Assembly (NCBI GenBank): GCA_913062655.1
Contig: CAJXXO010000174.1
Coordinates: forward strand, 1-5,898
Source: an uncultured Bacteroidota bacterium
GTDB lineage: Bacteria; Bacteroidota; Bacteroidia; Chitinophagales; S012-47
DNA length: 5,898 nucleotides
Direction of reading: 5' to 3'
Under the pieces are notes generated by a model. It had not been told where the DNA came from and searched no databases. It saw only the letters and a list, made by a program, of their open reading frames with translations. A program made the translations under genes and the position numbers. This document shows, piece by piece, positions 5,798 through 5,898 of this stretch (position 1 is the first letter of the stretch; every line of letters starts with the position of its first letter).

Positions 5798-5898
5798 TTA
5801 CTGTATACCTGGTGGCGTAAGTAAATCATCTCCAACCGCTGTATTCTTGTGTCCAGACTTGAGAAACTGCTCTCGTTTCTGTGCTTCTTTACGGTTGG
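5798..5898 (-). CDS. C-terminal end of an unidentified protein (partial, runs off the right edge)
   Basis: The minus-strand frame is open from the right edge to a TAA at 5798-5800 and encodes 32 residues: a charged, probably helical stretch (NRKEAQKREQFLKSG) and then a polar tail ending LLTPPGIQ. Codon positions favour this frame, with first positions rich in A/G as in the neighbouring genes. A second minus-strand frame is also open from the edge to a TGA at 5754-5756, so the choice is not certain. The product is not recognised. If real, the gene is transcribed toward era with about 300 bases between. Confidence 0.42.
   Translation of the reverse strand, partial: NRKEAQKREQFLKSGHKNTAVGDDLLTPPGIQ

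Noticed and set aside
5680..5820. 46-codon hydrophobic + strand open frame
   Set aside because: It begins inside the hairpin stem and overlaps the probable end of the right-edge gene on the other strand; it looks like chance.

Overview
The window looks like chromosomal DNA from a member of the Bacteroidota (Bacteroidetes). The evidence is indirect but consistent. The Era and Der proteins carry the sequence style of that phylum. Start codons have no clear Shine-Dalgarno sequence. A TAnnTTTG-type promoter element lies before era. The exported proteins have 'AQ/GQ' signal-peptide cleavage sites, and there is a SPOR-domain outer-membrane protein. I cannot name the genus.

Layout, left to right. 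(1) Positions 3-1232, + strand: the 3' part of a periplasmic S41 (carboxy-terminal processing) peptidase whose start lies outside the window. (2) Convergent to it, with one base between the stop codons, is the end of a five-gene minus-strand cluster occupying 1234-5499. In transcription order the cluster is era (5499-4618), der (4611-3295), a 56-residue acidic lipoprotein (3291-3121), a small outer-membrane beta-barrel protein (3099-2488), and a paralogous barrel carrying a long acidic linker and a C-terminal SPOR domain (2409-1234). Spacings are 6, 3, 21 and 78 bases, so at least the first four genes look like one transcription unit. (3) Positions 5500-5797: an intergenic region with the probable era promoter and two adjacent hairpins, the second followed by a T-run on the + strand. 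(4) Positions 5798-5898: probably the last 32 codons of an unidentified minus-strand gene running off the right edge.

Era and Der are core ribosome-assembly GTPases, so the head of the cluster is housekeeping. The downstream genes are all envelope proteins: a lipoprotein and two barrel paralogs, one of which should bind peptidoglycan through its SPOR domain. The two barrels are clearly a tandem duplication, with their shared DE-GYNPQVA motif at the same residue number (174-184). The gene nearest the peptidase gained, or kept, the linker and SPOR domain. I see no mobile element, CRISPR array, rRNA or tRNA. No wholly new system is evident. The most distinctive items are the barrel-acidic linker-SPOR architecture beside its linker-less paralog, the tiny lipoprotein placed in frame behind der, and the structured intergenic region upstream of era.
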